This document shows positions 18,581 to 26,900 of a stretch of DNA of 38,343 bases, piece after piece. Position 1 is the first letter of the stretch. Each line of letters begins with the position of its first letter. Position numbers and translations under genes: made by a program. The notes under the pieces are model-generated. The model made no database searches. It was not told the DNA's origin and saw only the letters and a program-made list of their open reading frames with translations. The DNA lies in the IMG/VR virus record IMGVR_UViG_3300032334_000371, positions 1 through 38,343 of that record; one strand, given 5' to 3'. Origin of the DNA: a virus.

Positions 18581-20207
18581 AACACCAAAGTCGTATTTGG
18601 GCAATTCTTTACTAAAAGCATCTAATGTAAAAATCAATTTTAGTAGAGGGGAAGTTGAAGAGTATTTAAAATGTGTGAGTGATCCTATCTATTTTATAGA
18701 AACATATTGCAAGATTGTCACGCTTGATCATGGACTTCAATCATTCAAACTTTATGAATGTCAAAAGAAAAAAGTAAAAATAATTCATGAGAATAGAAAA
18801 ATCATTCTCATGGAAGGCCGACAACAAGGCAAGACAACAACATCTGCAGCATACATTCTTTGGTATACTCTATTTCAATCAAGCAAGACTGTAGCTATTC
18901 TTGCAAACAAAGCAAGTGCAGCAAGAGAAGTTTTATATCGTTATCAAATTATGTATGAAAATCTTCCTAAGTGGTTGCAACAAGGCGTCACTACTTGGAA
19001 CAAAGGCGATATTGCATTAGAGAATGGATCTATAGTGTTTACTGCTGCAACAAGTGCATCTGGTATTCGTGGAAAATCCGTAAACATGTTATATGTCGAT
19101 GAAGCAGCAATCATACCAAATAACATTGCAGAACAATTTTTTACGTCAGTCTATCCAACAATCTCTGCTGGTGAAACTACAAAGATTCTATTGTCATCAA
19201 CTCCTTTAGGATATAATCATTTCTGGAAATTCTGGAATGATGCTGAAAATGGTAGAAACGGATTTGTGAATCTATTCATCCCGTATTGGGAGATTCCTGG
19301 TCGCGATGATATGTGGGCTGAGACACAAAGAAAACTATTAGGCGAGATTAAATTCAATCAAGAGGTTCTATGCAACTTTCTTGGTTCAAGTATGACATTA
19401 ATTTCTTCTGATACGATTGGTCAAATGTCAGCTAATCAAATCATTCATTCAAAAGATGGTTTAGATATATACGAAAAAGTAGAAAAAGATCATTCATATG
19501 TTATTGTCGCAGATACAGCAAAGGGTGTTGGAGCAGACTATTCAGCATTCGTTATTTTAGATATCACAAAAATGCCTTATAGAATGGTTGGCAAGTATAG
19601 AAACAATGAGATTAGTCCATTGCTTTATCCATCAATCATAAACAAAGTCGGCAAAGAATATAACGAAGCATACGTTTTAATAGAAATTAATAGTTCAGAA
19701 CAAGTCGCAGATATTCTTTATGGTGAATATGAATATGAGAATGTCATATCAGTTTCTAGAACAACTAATGGGCAAGTTGTTAATGGTGGATTTGGTGGTA
19801 GCAAAACACAACTTGGTGTGATAACAGACAAAAAAGTAAAACGTATTGGATGCTCAAACTTTAAATCAATGCTTGAAGAAAAGAAACTTTTAATCAATGA
19901 CGCAGACACAATTTCAGAAATTTCAACATTTATTCAAAAACGCGATAGTTTTGCTGCTGATGAAGGATATCATGATGATCTAGTCATGCCTTTAGTGCTA
20001 TTTGCATGGCTAACAACTAACTCTTATTTTAAAGAATTAACAAACACAAACATCAGAAAAGAATTATACAATGCTAGAATTAAAATGATTGAAGATGAAA
20101 TAGCACCATTTGGATTTATAAATAATGGAAAAGAGGACACACAATTCGTTGATTCTGGTGGGCAGGTTTGGGAAACGACAAGCACACACAAAAGTGAATT
20201 TTTATAA
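18573..20207 (+). CDS. gp17: Large terminase subunit gp17 (packaging ATPase and nuclease)
   Basis: 544 residues from the ATG at 18573 (T4 gp17: 610). The frame is open further upstream to a TTG at 18531, but that lies deep in gp16; the ATG at 18573, overlapping gp16 by 8 bases, is the better start. ATPase domain: Walker A GRQQGKTT at residues 82-89, Walker B MLYVDEA at 172-178 with the catalytic Glu next to Asp176, coupling motif LLSSTP at 206-211. Nuclease domain, RNase H-like: Asp314 in VIVADTAKG, Glu371 in VLIEINSS, and the aspartates of HDDLVMP near 468-469. The 57-residue spacing between the first two acidic residues equals that in T4. It cuts concatemers and drives DNA into the prohead. 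Confidence 0.97.
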   Translation: MNETPKSYLGNSLLKASNVKINFSRGEVEEYLKCVSDPIYFIETYCKIVTLDHGLQSFKLYECQKKKVKIIHENRKIILMEGRQQGKTTTSAAYILWYTLFQSSKTVAILANKASAAREVLYRYQIMYENLPKWLQQGVTTWNKGDIALENGSIVFTAATSASGIRGKSVNMLYVDEAAIIPNNIAEQFFTSVYPTISAGETTKILLSSTPLGYNHFWKFWNDAENGRNGFVNLFIPYWEIPGRDDMWAETQRKLLGEIKFNQEVLCNFLGSSMTLISSDTIGQMSANQIIHSKDGLDIYEKVEKDHSYVIVADTAKGVGADYSAFVILDITKMPYRMVGKYRNNEISPLLYPSIINKVGKEYNEAYVLIEINSSEQVADILYGEYEYENVISVSRTTNGQVVNGGFGGSKTQLGVITDKKVKRIGCSNFKSMLEEKKLLINDADTISEISTFIQKRDSFAADEGYHDDLVMPLVLFAWLTTNSYFKELTNTNIRKELYNARIKMIEDEIAPFGFINNGKEDTQFVDSGGQVWETTSTHKSEFL

Positions 20208-20210
20208 ATA
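20203..20210 (+). promoter_or_regulatory. T4-type late promoter of gp18
   Basis: Exact TATAAATA that includes the gp17 stop codon, 54 bases upstream of the gp18 ATG. gp18 also has a strong ribosome binding site (AAGGAGAATTC). A separate strong promoter suits the large amount of sheath protein required. Confidence 0.78.
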
Positions 20211-20264
20211 AATTGAAGTAAACTCACAAAATTATAAAATTATTATAAAAACAAGGAGAATTCA

Positions 20265-22169
20265 ATGGCTATTAGTTTAATTTCACCAGGAATCAAAATC
20301 ACCGAACAGGATTTGGTTGCATCACGACAAGTAACGGTTTCAACATCTGGAGGATTTGCTGGTCAATTCCGTTGGGGTCCAATTGAATATCCAACATTAG
20401 TAACTTCTGAAACTGACTTGGTTGCTCAATTTGGAAAACCAAATGCAACAAACATCGTCGATTTTCTTTCAGCAGCAAACTATCTAGGATATTCTAATCA
20501 ACTATTTGTTGTTAGAACAGCAAACACACCATTAAATGCTACTGCTGAAGCAACAACTGGTTCTGGCACATCTGGTATTGGTGTTCTAGTTAAGAATATT
20601 GACGTTTATCTAAACACAGCATCGTTTAACGTTGGTCCATGGATTGCAAAATATGCTGGTGCATTAGGAAACTCTCTTAAAGTTTCTATTTGTCCTAGCG
20701 CAAATGCATGGTCTTCGTCGCTAACAGGAACATTCACAGTTGCTGCTGGTGGAACGTTAGTTATCGGCTCTGGTGCAGCAGCTAATACAGAGCTAACAAT
20801 TGGCGACTATGTTACACTAAATAGTCGTACATTAAGAGTTTCAAACACAATCAATGCTAATGCATTTAGCTTATCGACGGCACACTTAACTGGTGCAACA
20901 GGAGCATCAGCAACTCGTAGATGGGAATACTATAGCGAGTTTGATTCTGCTCCAGGAACATCAACAATGGCTGGAGTACAGGGTGCAACAAATGATGAAT
21001 TGCATATTGCAATTGTTGACGAAGAAGGCGATATCACTGGTGTACCGGGTACAGTCTTAGAAAAGTATGCATACCTTTCAAAAGGTTCTAATGCTAAATC
21101 AGACAATGGTGGTACAAACTACTATAAGACTGTTATCAATGATCGTTCAAAATACATTTGGTGGGGAGCGCATGACGCTGCAGGAACCAACTGGGGTAAC
21201 GCATTCGTTACTTCTGGAGCTGGTGTCACATACACAGCAGTTTCAAAGCCAAAGACTTATTCCTTAGCTGGTGGTGCTGATAGCAACACAATTCAAGATG
21301 GTGACCGTATTACATCTTATACAAAACTTTCTAACAAGCAAGAAATTCCAGTTTCTCTAATTATTGCTGGTCAATCAAATGCTTCTGTCGTAAATAGAAT
21401 CATTTCTGATGTTGCAGAAACGAGAAAAGACATTATTACATGTATTTCTCCACTAAGATCAAACGTTGTCAACAATCCTGGCGCTGAAGCAACATCGATT
21501 TTAACGTGGGCAGATACAATCACACGTTCCACATATGTTGTTGCAGATAGTGGATGGAAGTATCAATACGACAAATACAATGATGCGTATGCATATGTTC
21601 CATTGAATGCTGACGTTGCTGGTATTATTGCTAGAAATGATACGTTAAGAGATCCTTGGTTATCTCCCGCCGGATATACAAATGGTGGAATCCAAAATCT
21701 AGTTAGACTAGCATATAATCCAGGTCAAGAAGATCGTGATGCTCTTTATAAATCTGCAGTAAATCCAATCTTCACACAAGTTGGTCGTGGAACAGTTCTA
21801 TTTGGCGATAAGACTTTCACAACAAAGCCTGTTTCTACAAATAGATTAAACGTTCGTAAGTTGTTTATTGAAATTCAAAAAACAATTTCTGATGCAGCCA
21901 ACTCAGTATTGTTTGATCAAAACGACGAACAAACAAGAACGGCATTTATTAATTTGATCATTCCTTATCTAAGAAGTGTTCAAGCTAGAAGAGGTATTAT
22001 AGAGTTTAGTGTGATTTGTGACGAAAGAAACAATCCACCTAGTGTTGTAAATAATAGCGAATTTGTTTGTGATATTTACATTCAGCCGATTCGTTCTGTT
22101 AACTTTGTTCAGCTTAATTTTGTCTCTGTTGCAGGATCTGTCGAATTCACCGAAGTCGCTGCTGAATAA
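20265..22169 (+). CDS. gp18: Contractile tail sheath protein gp18
   Basis: 634 residues, counterpart of T4 gp18 (659). The N-terminus AISLISPGIKITEQDLVAS with GGFAGQFRWGPIEYPTLV and the C-terminus RGIIEFSVICDERNNPP with DIYIQPIRSVNFVQLNFV are clear sheath signatures. Between about residues 152 and 218 lies a beta module (LTGTFTVAAGG, ELTIGDYVTLN, TLRVSNTINAN) that resembles modules of the giant baseplate protein and probably decorates the outside of the sheath. It contracts to push the tail tube through the host envelope. Confidence 0.96.
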   Translation: MAISLISPGIKITEQDLVASRQVTVSTSGGFAGQFRWGPIEYPTLVTSETDLVAQFGKPNATNIVDFLSAANYLGYSNQLFVVRTANTPLNATAEATTGSGTSGIGVLVKNIDVYLNTASFNVGPWIAKYAGALGNSLKVSICPSANAWSSSLTGTFTVAAGGTLVIGSGAAANTELTIGDYVTLNSRTLRVSNTINANAFSLSTAHLTGATGASATRRWEYYSEFDSAPGTSTMAGVQGATNDELHIAIVDEEGDITGVPGTVLEKYAYLSKGSNAKSDNGGTNYYKTVINDRSKYIWWGAHDAAGTNWGNAFVTSGAGVTYTAVSKPKTYSLAGGADSNTIQDGDRITSYTKLSNKQEIPVSLIIAGQSNASVVNRIISDVAETRKDIITCISPLRSNVVNNPGAEATSILTWADTITRSTYVVADSGWKYQYDKYNDAYAYVPLNADVAGIIARNDTLRDPWLSPAGYTNGGIQNLVRLAYNPGQEDRDALYKSAVNPIFTQVGRGTVLFGDKTFTTKPVSTNRLNVRKLFIEIQKTISDAANSVLFDQNDEQTRTAFINLIIPYLRSVQARRGIIEFSVICDERNNPPSVVNNSEFVCDIYIQPIRSVNFVQLNFVSVAGSVEFTEVAAE

Positions 22170-22172
22170 ATA
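22165..22172 (+). promoter_or_regulatory. Possible variant late promoter (AATAAATA) upstream of gp19
   Basis: AATAAATA overlapping the gp18 stop, 28 bases before the gp19 ATG. Late promoters of T4-like cyanophages can vary in the first base (NATAAATA). The string is common by chance in such AT-rich DNA, so this is weak. Confidence 0.35.
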
Positions 22173-22200
22173 TATTATATAACAACAACGGAGAACGAAA

Positions 22201-22746
22201 ATGGGATTTAGCACACTAGAACAGTTAAAAAATGCGATTAAAACTGGAGCCAGATCAAATCTATTCACAGTGTCTCTTCCAATTATTACTGGAATTGATT
22301 CTGTTTTACAACAAGAGTTTCAATACTTGTGTAAAGCAGCATCACTTCCAGGATCGGCTATAGGTTCTATTGATATTCCTTTTATTGCTGGAAGACGTTA
22401 TAAAATTGCTGGAGACAGAACTTTTTCTGATTGGACAACAACAATTATGTCCGATCAGAATCAGAAAATTAGAAAAGCACTAGAAGATTTGCAAAGAGCG
22501 TATGCTCCAACTCATCTTGGAAATACACGTGCTTATGCGACAAAAACTGGTGCTAGAGATACAGATTTTCAAACTGTCACAGTAACACAATACGATTTGA
22601 GCGGAACTGCAGTATATAAATGTGAACTAAGAAATGCATGGCCTAGTGATATTTCGACAATTGATTTATCATATGATTCTACAGACACACTTGAAGAATT
22701 TACATGCACTTGGTCATACGATTATTTTGTTTATACTGAACTATAA
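22201..22746 (+). CDS. gp19: Tail tube protein gp19, first copy
   Basis: 181 residues, counterpart of T4 gp19 (163), which stacks as hexamers to form the tail tube. Shared family features are KTGARSNLFTVSLP, the CKAASLPGSAIGSIDIPF stretch, AGDRTFSDWTTTIMSDQ (T4: AGDRTFDDWTVTVMND) and the C-terminal LSYDSTDTLEEFTCTWSYDY. ACGGAGAACG is the ribosome binding site. It is followed by a second gp19-like gene. This copy is closer to T4 gp19 in length. Confidence 0.94.
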   Translation: MGFSTLEQLKNAIKTGARSNLFTVSLPIITGIDSVLQQEFQYLCKAASLPGSAIGSIDIPFIAGRRYKIAGDRTFSDWTTTIMSDQNQKIRKALEDLQRAYAPTHLGNTRAYATKTGARDTDFQTVTVTQYDLSGTAVYKCELRNAWPSDISTIDLSYDSTDTLEEFTCTWSYDYFVYTEL

Positions 22747-22773
22747 TAAAAATATCAAATATAAGGAATAATC

Positions 22774-23394
22774 ATGGCAACAGAAAACTCTTTTTTTAAC
22801 ATCTCAAATTTTAGAGCAGCACTAGATGCTGGCGCAAAGCCAAATCTATTTTCAATAAGCATGGACTTACCTACGGGAGTTTCTGGTGATCATAATACTT
22901 TTAAGAATAATATGATTCTGTGTAAATCAGCAGCGATTCCAGCATTGACAGTTGGTATTATCGAAGTTCCGTATAGAGGAAGAAGAATTAAACTTCCGGG
23001 AGATAGAACTTATGGTGATTGGACAATCACAATCGTTAATGATAATAAACAATTTATGCGTAAAGCATTCGATAGGTGGTTAAAATACATCAATAATCCA
23101 GATGCTACTGCAAGTATTCGTACTACACAAAATATCGACTATAAAGTTTCTATTGATATTAGCCACCTTAAAATTAATGGTAAAGTAAGTCGTAGATATC
23201 AATTAGTTGATGCATTTCCTACAGACGTTTCAGCAATTGATTTGTCGTATGATACAACTGATTCTATTCAAGAGTTTACGGTGACATTCATGTATAGTCA
23301 CGTTCTATTTGGTGGTATTGCATCAGGTATTAATGCTGATGCGCCACCAATTACAGAAAATGATGTAATTAACATACCTGCCCAGTTTGCTTAA
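22774..23394 (+). CDS. gp19: Tail tube-like protein, second gp19 copy
   Basis: 206 residues, same fold family as its neighbour: DAGAKPNLFSISMDLP, CKSAAIPALTVGIIEVPY, PGDRTYGDWTITIVNDN and LSYDTTDSIQEFTVTFMYSH align throughout. It is well diverged from the first copy and has an extra C-terminal 20 residues (SGINADAPPITENDV onward). Starting 27 bases after the first copy, with AAGGAATAATC as ribosome binding site, and without its own promoter box, it is probably co-transcribed. It could be an alternating tube subunit, an end-of-tube protein or a relative of gp54, the tube initiator; which one cannot be decided from sequence. Confidence 0.9.
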   Translation: MATENSFFNISNFRAALDAGAKPNLFSISMDLPTGVSGDHNTFKNNMILCKSAAIPALTVGIIEVPYRGRRIKLPGDRTYGDWTITIVNDNKQFMRKAFDRWLKYINNPDATASIRTTQNIDYKVSIDISHLKINGKVSRRYQLVDAFPTDVSAIDLSYDTTDSIQEFTVTFMYSHVLFGGIASGINADAPPITENDVINIPAQFA

Positions 23395-23430
23395 TATAAA
23401 AAATAAATAACATTCATTCCAATATGAATT

Positions 23431-23456
23431 TTACGCATGCATAAATAGATGCGTAA
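23431..23456 (+). promoter_or_regulatory. Inverted repeat enclosing a variant late promoter (CATAAATA)
   Basis: TTACGCAT (23431-23438) and ATGCGTAA (23449-23456) form a perfect 8-base inverted repeat. The 10-base interval GCATAAATAG contains CATAAATA at 23440-23447, a one-base variant of the late promoter box. It sits in the 114-base gap between the second gp19 and gp20. The repeat could be a protein-binding site over the promoter or fold as a hairpin in read-through RNA. Confidence 0.55.
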
Positions 23457-23464
23457 TAGTGTCA

Positions 23465-23496
23465 GAATGGGGGCTATTACGCCCCCATTCGTTTTT
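23465..23496 (+). terminator. Strong intrinsic terminator upstream of gp20
   Basis: GAATGGGGGC (23465-23474) pairs perfectly with GCCCCCATTC (23481-23490) around TATTAC, giving a 10-base-pair stem with seven G-C pairs, followed by GTTTTTT. It is a typical rho-independent terminator and the only strong one seen in the window. It ends 12 bases before the gp20 ATG. Confidence 0.9.
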
Positions 23497-23508
23497 TAGG
23501 AATAAAAA

Positions 23509-25170
23509 ATGGCCATAAAACTTTTTGGATACAAGATCGGTAAAGATGATACCGATGTAGAAAAATTAAAATCTTTTGTTCCACCAAATGATGACGATGC
23601 ATCAGTATCTGTAGCTGGAGGTGGAGTATACGGTACATACATTGATTTAGAAGGTCAGATTAGATCTGATGCGGATTTAATTAAAAAATATCGCGAGATG
23701 GCACTTCAGCCAGAATGTGATGCTGCGATTGAAGACATTGTAAATGAATCTTTAGTTTTTGAAGATGGCGACTATCCAGTTCAAATTGTTTTAGATAAAT
23801 TAGAACAACCAGAATCAATCAAAAAGAAAATTCGTGATGAATATTATTTCATTATGAAACTTTTAGATTTTAATAATCAAGGATATGATATCTTTCGTAG
23901 ATGGTATGTTGATGGAAGACTTTACTATCACATGGTCATTGATGAGAAAAATCCAAGAACAGGATTAAAAGAAGTTCGATATATTGATCCCAGAAAGATT
24001 CGCAAAGTTAGAGAATTAAAGAGAGATAAGAATTCAATTAATGTGAATGCACTTCCTTCACAAAATTATGTCGAATATTTCATCTATTCGGACAAAGGTT
24101 TTGCTAGAGATGGATCTCAAGGAATCAAAATTGCTGCAGATGCTGTTTGTTATACAAATTCTGGTATCACAGATAAAGATGGCAAAGTAATTGTTTCGCA
24201 TTTACATAAAGCAATCAAGCCACTAAATCAATTAAGAATGCTTGAAGATGCTACGGTTATCTATAGAATTTCAAGAGCGCCGGAGCGTAGAATTTTTTAT
24301 ATTGATGTTGGTAATTTACCAAAAATGAAAGCTGAAGAATATCTTCGCGACATTATGCAAAGATATAAGAACAAGATTGTATATGATGCACAGACTGGAG
24401 AGATTCGCGACGATAGAAGATTTCAAACAATGCTTGAAGACTTCTGGCTTCCGAGAAGAGAGGGTGGTAGAGGCACTGAAATCACAACTCTTCAAGGTGG
24501 TCAAAATCTAGGAGAAATAGATGATGTTTTATATTTTCAAAAGAAAGTATTTAAATCATTAAATGTTCCGATCACAAGATTAGATTCTGAAAATGGATTC
24601 TCTTTGGGTAGAGCATCAGAAATCACAAGAGATGAATTAAAGTTTTCAAAATTTATCAATCGTTTGCGTTTGAGATTTTCACATTTGTTTGATAAGTTAT
24701 TAGAAACTCAATTGTTGCTAAAAGGTATCTGTACTCGTAAAGAGTGGCAACAAATGAAAGAAGAAATTTTTTATGACTATCAATCTGATTTGCATTTTGC
24801 AGAACTTAAAGGTGCTGAGATTCTAAAAGAAAGATTGGGATTGTTGGAAGCAATTGATCCTTTCGTCGGAAAGTATTTTTCTATTCGTCATATTCGTAAT
24901 AAAGTTTTACAACAAAGCGAAGAAGATATTAAAGAAATTGATAAAGAAATGGAAGAAGAAGCTGCACAGCAAGAAGAGAATGCTCCTCCTCAGGAAGAAA
25001 TGCCTCAAGAAGCACCACCAGCATTAGCATCCAATCAAGCTAATATTAAAGTAAAGGGTGAAGAGTATGAAAGAACTTTTGATGATTCTGATCAAAAAGA
25101 ATTATCAAAATCAATGACACGATTTTTTGATACTTTAGTCGAAGAGGCAAAGGGTGACAACAAAGAGTAA
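23509..25170 (+). CDS. gp20: Portal vertex protein gp20
   Basis: 553 residues, counterpart of T4 gp20 (524), the dodecameric ring at the unique head vertex that starts head assembly and passes DNA. Recognised from LRSDADLIKKY-like and REMALQPECDAAIEDIVNE near residues 60-85, RRWYVDGRLYYHMVIDEK, RYIDPRKIRKVRE, FYIDVGNLPKMKAEEYL and LDSENGFSLGRASEITRDE. The C-terminus is strongly acidic with a proline/glutamine-rich part (about 480-515), which differs from the conserved core. Ribosome binding site AGGAATAAAAAATG, right behind the terminator. The last 17 bases overlap the next gene. Confidence 0.96.
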   Translation: MAIKLFGYKIGKDDTDVEKLKSFVPPNDDDASVSVAGGGVYGTYIDLEGQIRSDADLIKKYREMALQPECDAAIEDIVNESLVFEDGDYPVQIVLDKLEQPESIKKKIRDEYYFIMKLLDFNNQGYDIFRRWYVDGRLYYHMVIDEKNPRTGLKEVRYIDPRKIRKVRELKRDKNSINVNALPSQNYVEYFIYSDKGFARDGSQGIKIAADAVCYTNSGITDKDGKVIVSHLHKAIKPLNQLRMLEDATVIYRISRAPERRIFYIDVGNLPKMKAEEYLRDIMQRYKNKIVYDAQTGEIRDDRRFQTMLEDFWLPRREGGRGTEITTLQGGQNLGEIDDVLYFQKKVFKSLNVPITRLDSENGFSLGRASEITRDELKFSKFINRLRLRFSHLFDKLLETQLLLKGICTRKEWQQMKEEIFYDYQSDLHFAELKGAEILKERLGLLEAIDPFVGKYFSIRHIRNKVLQQSEEDIKEIDKEMEEEAAQQEENAPPQEEMPQEAPPALASNQANIKVKGEEYERTFDDSDQKELSKSMTRFFDTLVEEAKGDNKE

Positions 25171-26899
25171 TTCGCAAAAAGACATAATTAGCGAAGCACT
25201 TTCTGTCGCAACATCAGTTGCTTATACTAAAAAAGAAATTGAGAAATTAAAAAAAGAACTTTTTAATTTCATTCAAGAACAAAGTAGCGAACAGAAAACT
25301 CTCGTTGAGTATGTCGAAGGTCCACAAGGAGAACGAGGTATCGTTGGTCCTCGTGGATTCATTGGTCAGACTGGTGCTCGGGGTCCAGTTGGTCCAAAGG
25401 GTGACACTGGCGAACAGGGCCCACAAGGTGAAAAAGGCGACACTGGTGAAGTTGGTCCTCAAGGATACATGGGCGCTACTGGTCCTAAAGGAGAACGTGG
25501 CGAGAAGGGCGACAAGGGCGACAAAGGTGATCGCGGCGAGCAAGGCATTCAAGGTGAGCAGGGTATTCAAGGTCCAGCTGGAGTAGACGGCAAAGATGGT
25601 TCTGCTGGAAAAGATGGTCGCGACGGAATCAATGGCTTACCTGGACGCGACGGCTTAGACGGTAGAGATGGTGTTGATGGTAAAGATGGCGCACAAGGAA
25701 AAGATGGAAAGCCTGGCGCACAAGGAGCAAAAGGCGAGAAGGGAGACATTGGACCAGCAGGCGCACCAGGATCTCAAGGAGAGCAAGGCCCGCAAGGTGA
25801 AAAGGGTGATCCCGGTCAAGATGCTGATGTAAGAGTAGTAGAAGAGCAAGTCAACAAATTCAAAGAGTTTCTACTACAGGATGTAAATCAATACAAAAAT
25901 AAAGTTAATGCAATCATCGGTCAAGGATTCGGAGGCGGATCTCATGGTGGCGGTGAAGTTAATCTACGCTACTTAGATGACGTTGATAGAGATAGCATTA
26001 CTGATGGTTATGTTTTATCATATGATGAAGCATCACAAAAATTTGTATTCATAGAGCAAACTGGTGGTGGTGGCGGCACTGTTGACAATATTGCAAGAAC
26101 AAGAGCAAACAATGCTTGGACTACAGCAAATCTAGCATATGCTATCGCAAACTCTGCTTGGGCTACAGCAAACATACAATCAGACTGGAATGTTGTTGAT
26201 GTAGCTAATGTTGCATATATTAGAAATAAACCAAATCTATCAATTTATGCAACAACTGCTACAACCAATGCTATATCAAATAATGTTTCTAGTGCATGGT
26301 ATACAGCAAATCTAGCATATACAGAAGCAAATACAGCACATTACATTGGACAAGCTGCTTATGATTATGCTAATACATTAATTGTTAGCACTAATCCAGG
26401 AGTTGATAATTTAGCACGTTCAATTGCTAATAGTTCATTTGCTACAGCAAATAGTAAGACATACACGTTTCATCAGAACACCGCACCAGCAACTGCTAAT
26501 ATAAATGATCTTTGGGTAAACACAGATACAGCATTCGTATATTACAACTTCGGAAATACTTCGTATCCTATTTGGGGTGAGTTTGGTCCAACAGGAACAT
26601 CTGTTGTAAATGCAAACAATGATTTAGATTTAAAAAATACAATACTAGTAACATCATCAACATACACGGCATCAAATACGGATTGGTATATTGGTGTTAA
26701 TCGAGTTAGTACCGTAACTATTACTCTGCCAACTGGAATAAATGGTCGAGAAATAGTTATTAAAGATGAAAGCGGAAATTGTGCAAATAATCCTATCGCT
26801 ATAGTTGGTAATATAGATAATGATGCTGGTGGCGCTATACTTTCAATAAACAATGGCAGTTTACATTTCATCTACAGAGCTGGTTGGAGAATAATCTAA
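25154..26899 (+). CDS. Collagen-like fibre protein
   Basis: 581 residues from a GTG start at 25154 inside the gp20 end, with GAGG at a proper distance; no ATG is available before the collagen part. Residues 1-50 include a helical, charged segment (KKEIEKLKKELFNFIQEQ). Residues 56-223 are 56 uninterrupted Gly-X-Y triplets, many with charged pairs (GEKGD, GKDG, GERGEKGDKGD) that stabilise proline-poor bacterial and phage collagens; a triple helix of about 50 nm is expected. A short coiled coil (about 228-256), a Gly-rich hinge and an NLRYLDDVDRD block follow. Ala-Asn repeats (ARTRANNAWTTANLAYAIAN, about 315-445) resemble the shaft of the fibre at 27475. The C-terminus forms a small beta tip (about 490-581, WYIGVNRVSTVTITLP). 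It is probably a trimeric virion fibre; whether head- or tail-bound is open. Confidence 0.85.
   Translation: MTTKSNSQKDIISEALSVATSVAYTKKEIEKLKKELFNFIQEQSSEQKTLVEYVEGPQGERGIVGPRGFIGQTGARGPVGPKGDTGEQGPQGEKGDTGEVGPQGYMGATGPKGERGEKGDKGDKGDRGEQGIQGEQGIQGPAGVDGKDGSAGKDGRDGINGLPGRDGLDGRDGVDGKDGAQGKDGKPGAQGAKGEKGDIGPAGAPGSQGEQGPQGEKGDPGQDADVRVVEEQVNKFKEFLLQDVNQYKNKVNAIIGQGFGGGSHGGGEVNLRYLDDVDRDSITDGYVLSYDEASQKFVFIEQTGGGGGTVDNIARTRANNAWTTANLAYAIANSAWATANIQSDWNVVDVANVAYIRNKPNLSIYATTATTNAISNNVSSAWYTANLAYTEANTAHYIGQAAYDYANTLIVSTNPGVDNLARSIANSSFATANSKTYTFHQNTAPATANINDLWVNTDTAFVYYNFGNTSYPIWGEFGPTGTSVVNANNDLDLKNTILVTSSTYTASNTDWYIGVNRVSTVTITLPTGINGREIVIKDESGNCANNPIAIVGNIDNDAGGAILSINNGSLHFIYRAGWRII
25319..25822 (+). 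repeat. Collagen-type Gly-X-Y coding repeat, 56 triplets
   Basis: Glycine occupies every third codon from residue 56 to 221 without a break. The DNA uses GGT, GGC, GGA and few GGG, so the repeat is not a simple tandem at base level. Confidence 0.95.
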
Positions 26900-26900
26900 T

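Noticed and set aside
20117-20124. TATAAATA near the end of gp17
   Set aside because: Internal to the gene; a better placed exact box at 20203 serves gp18.
25247-25849. Reverse and alternative-frame open frames over the collagen region
   Set aside because: They are by-products of the Gly-X-Y repeat, which lacks stop codons in other frames.
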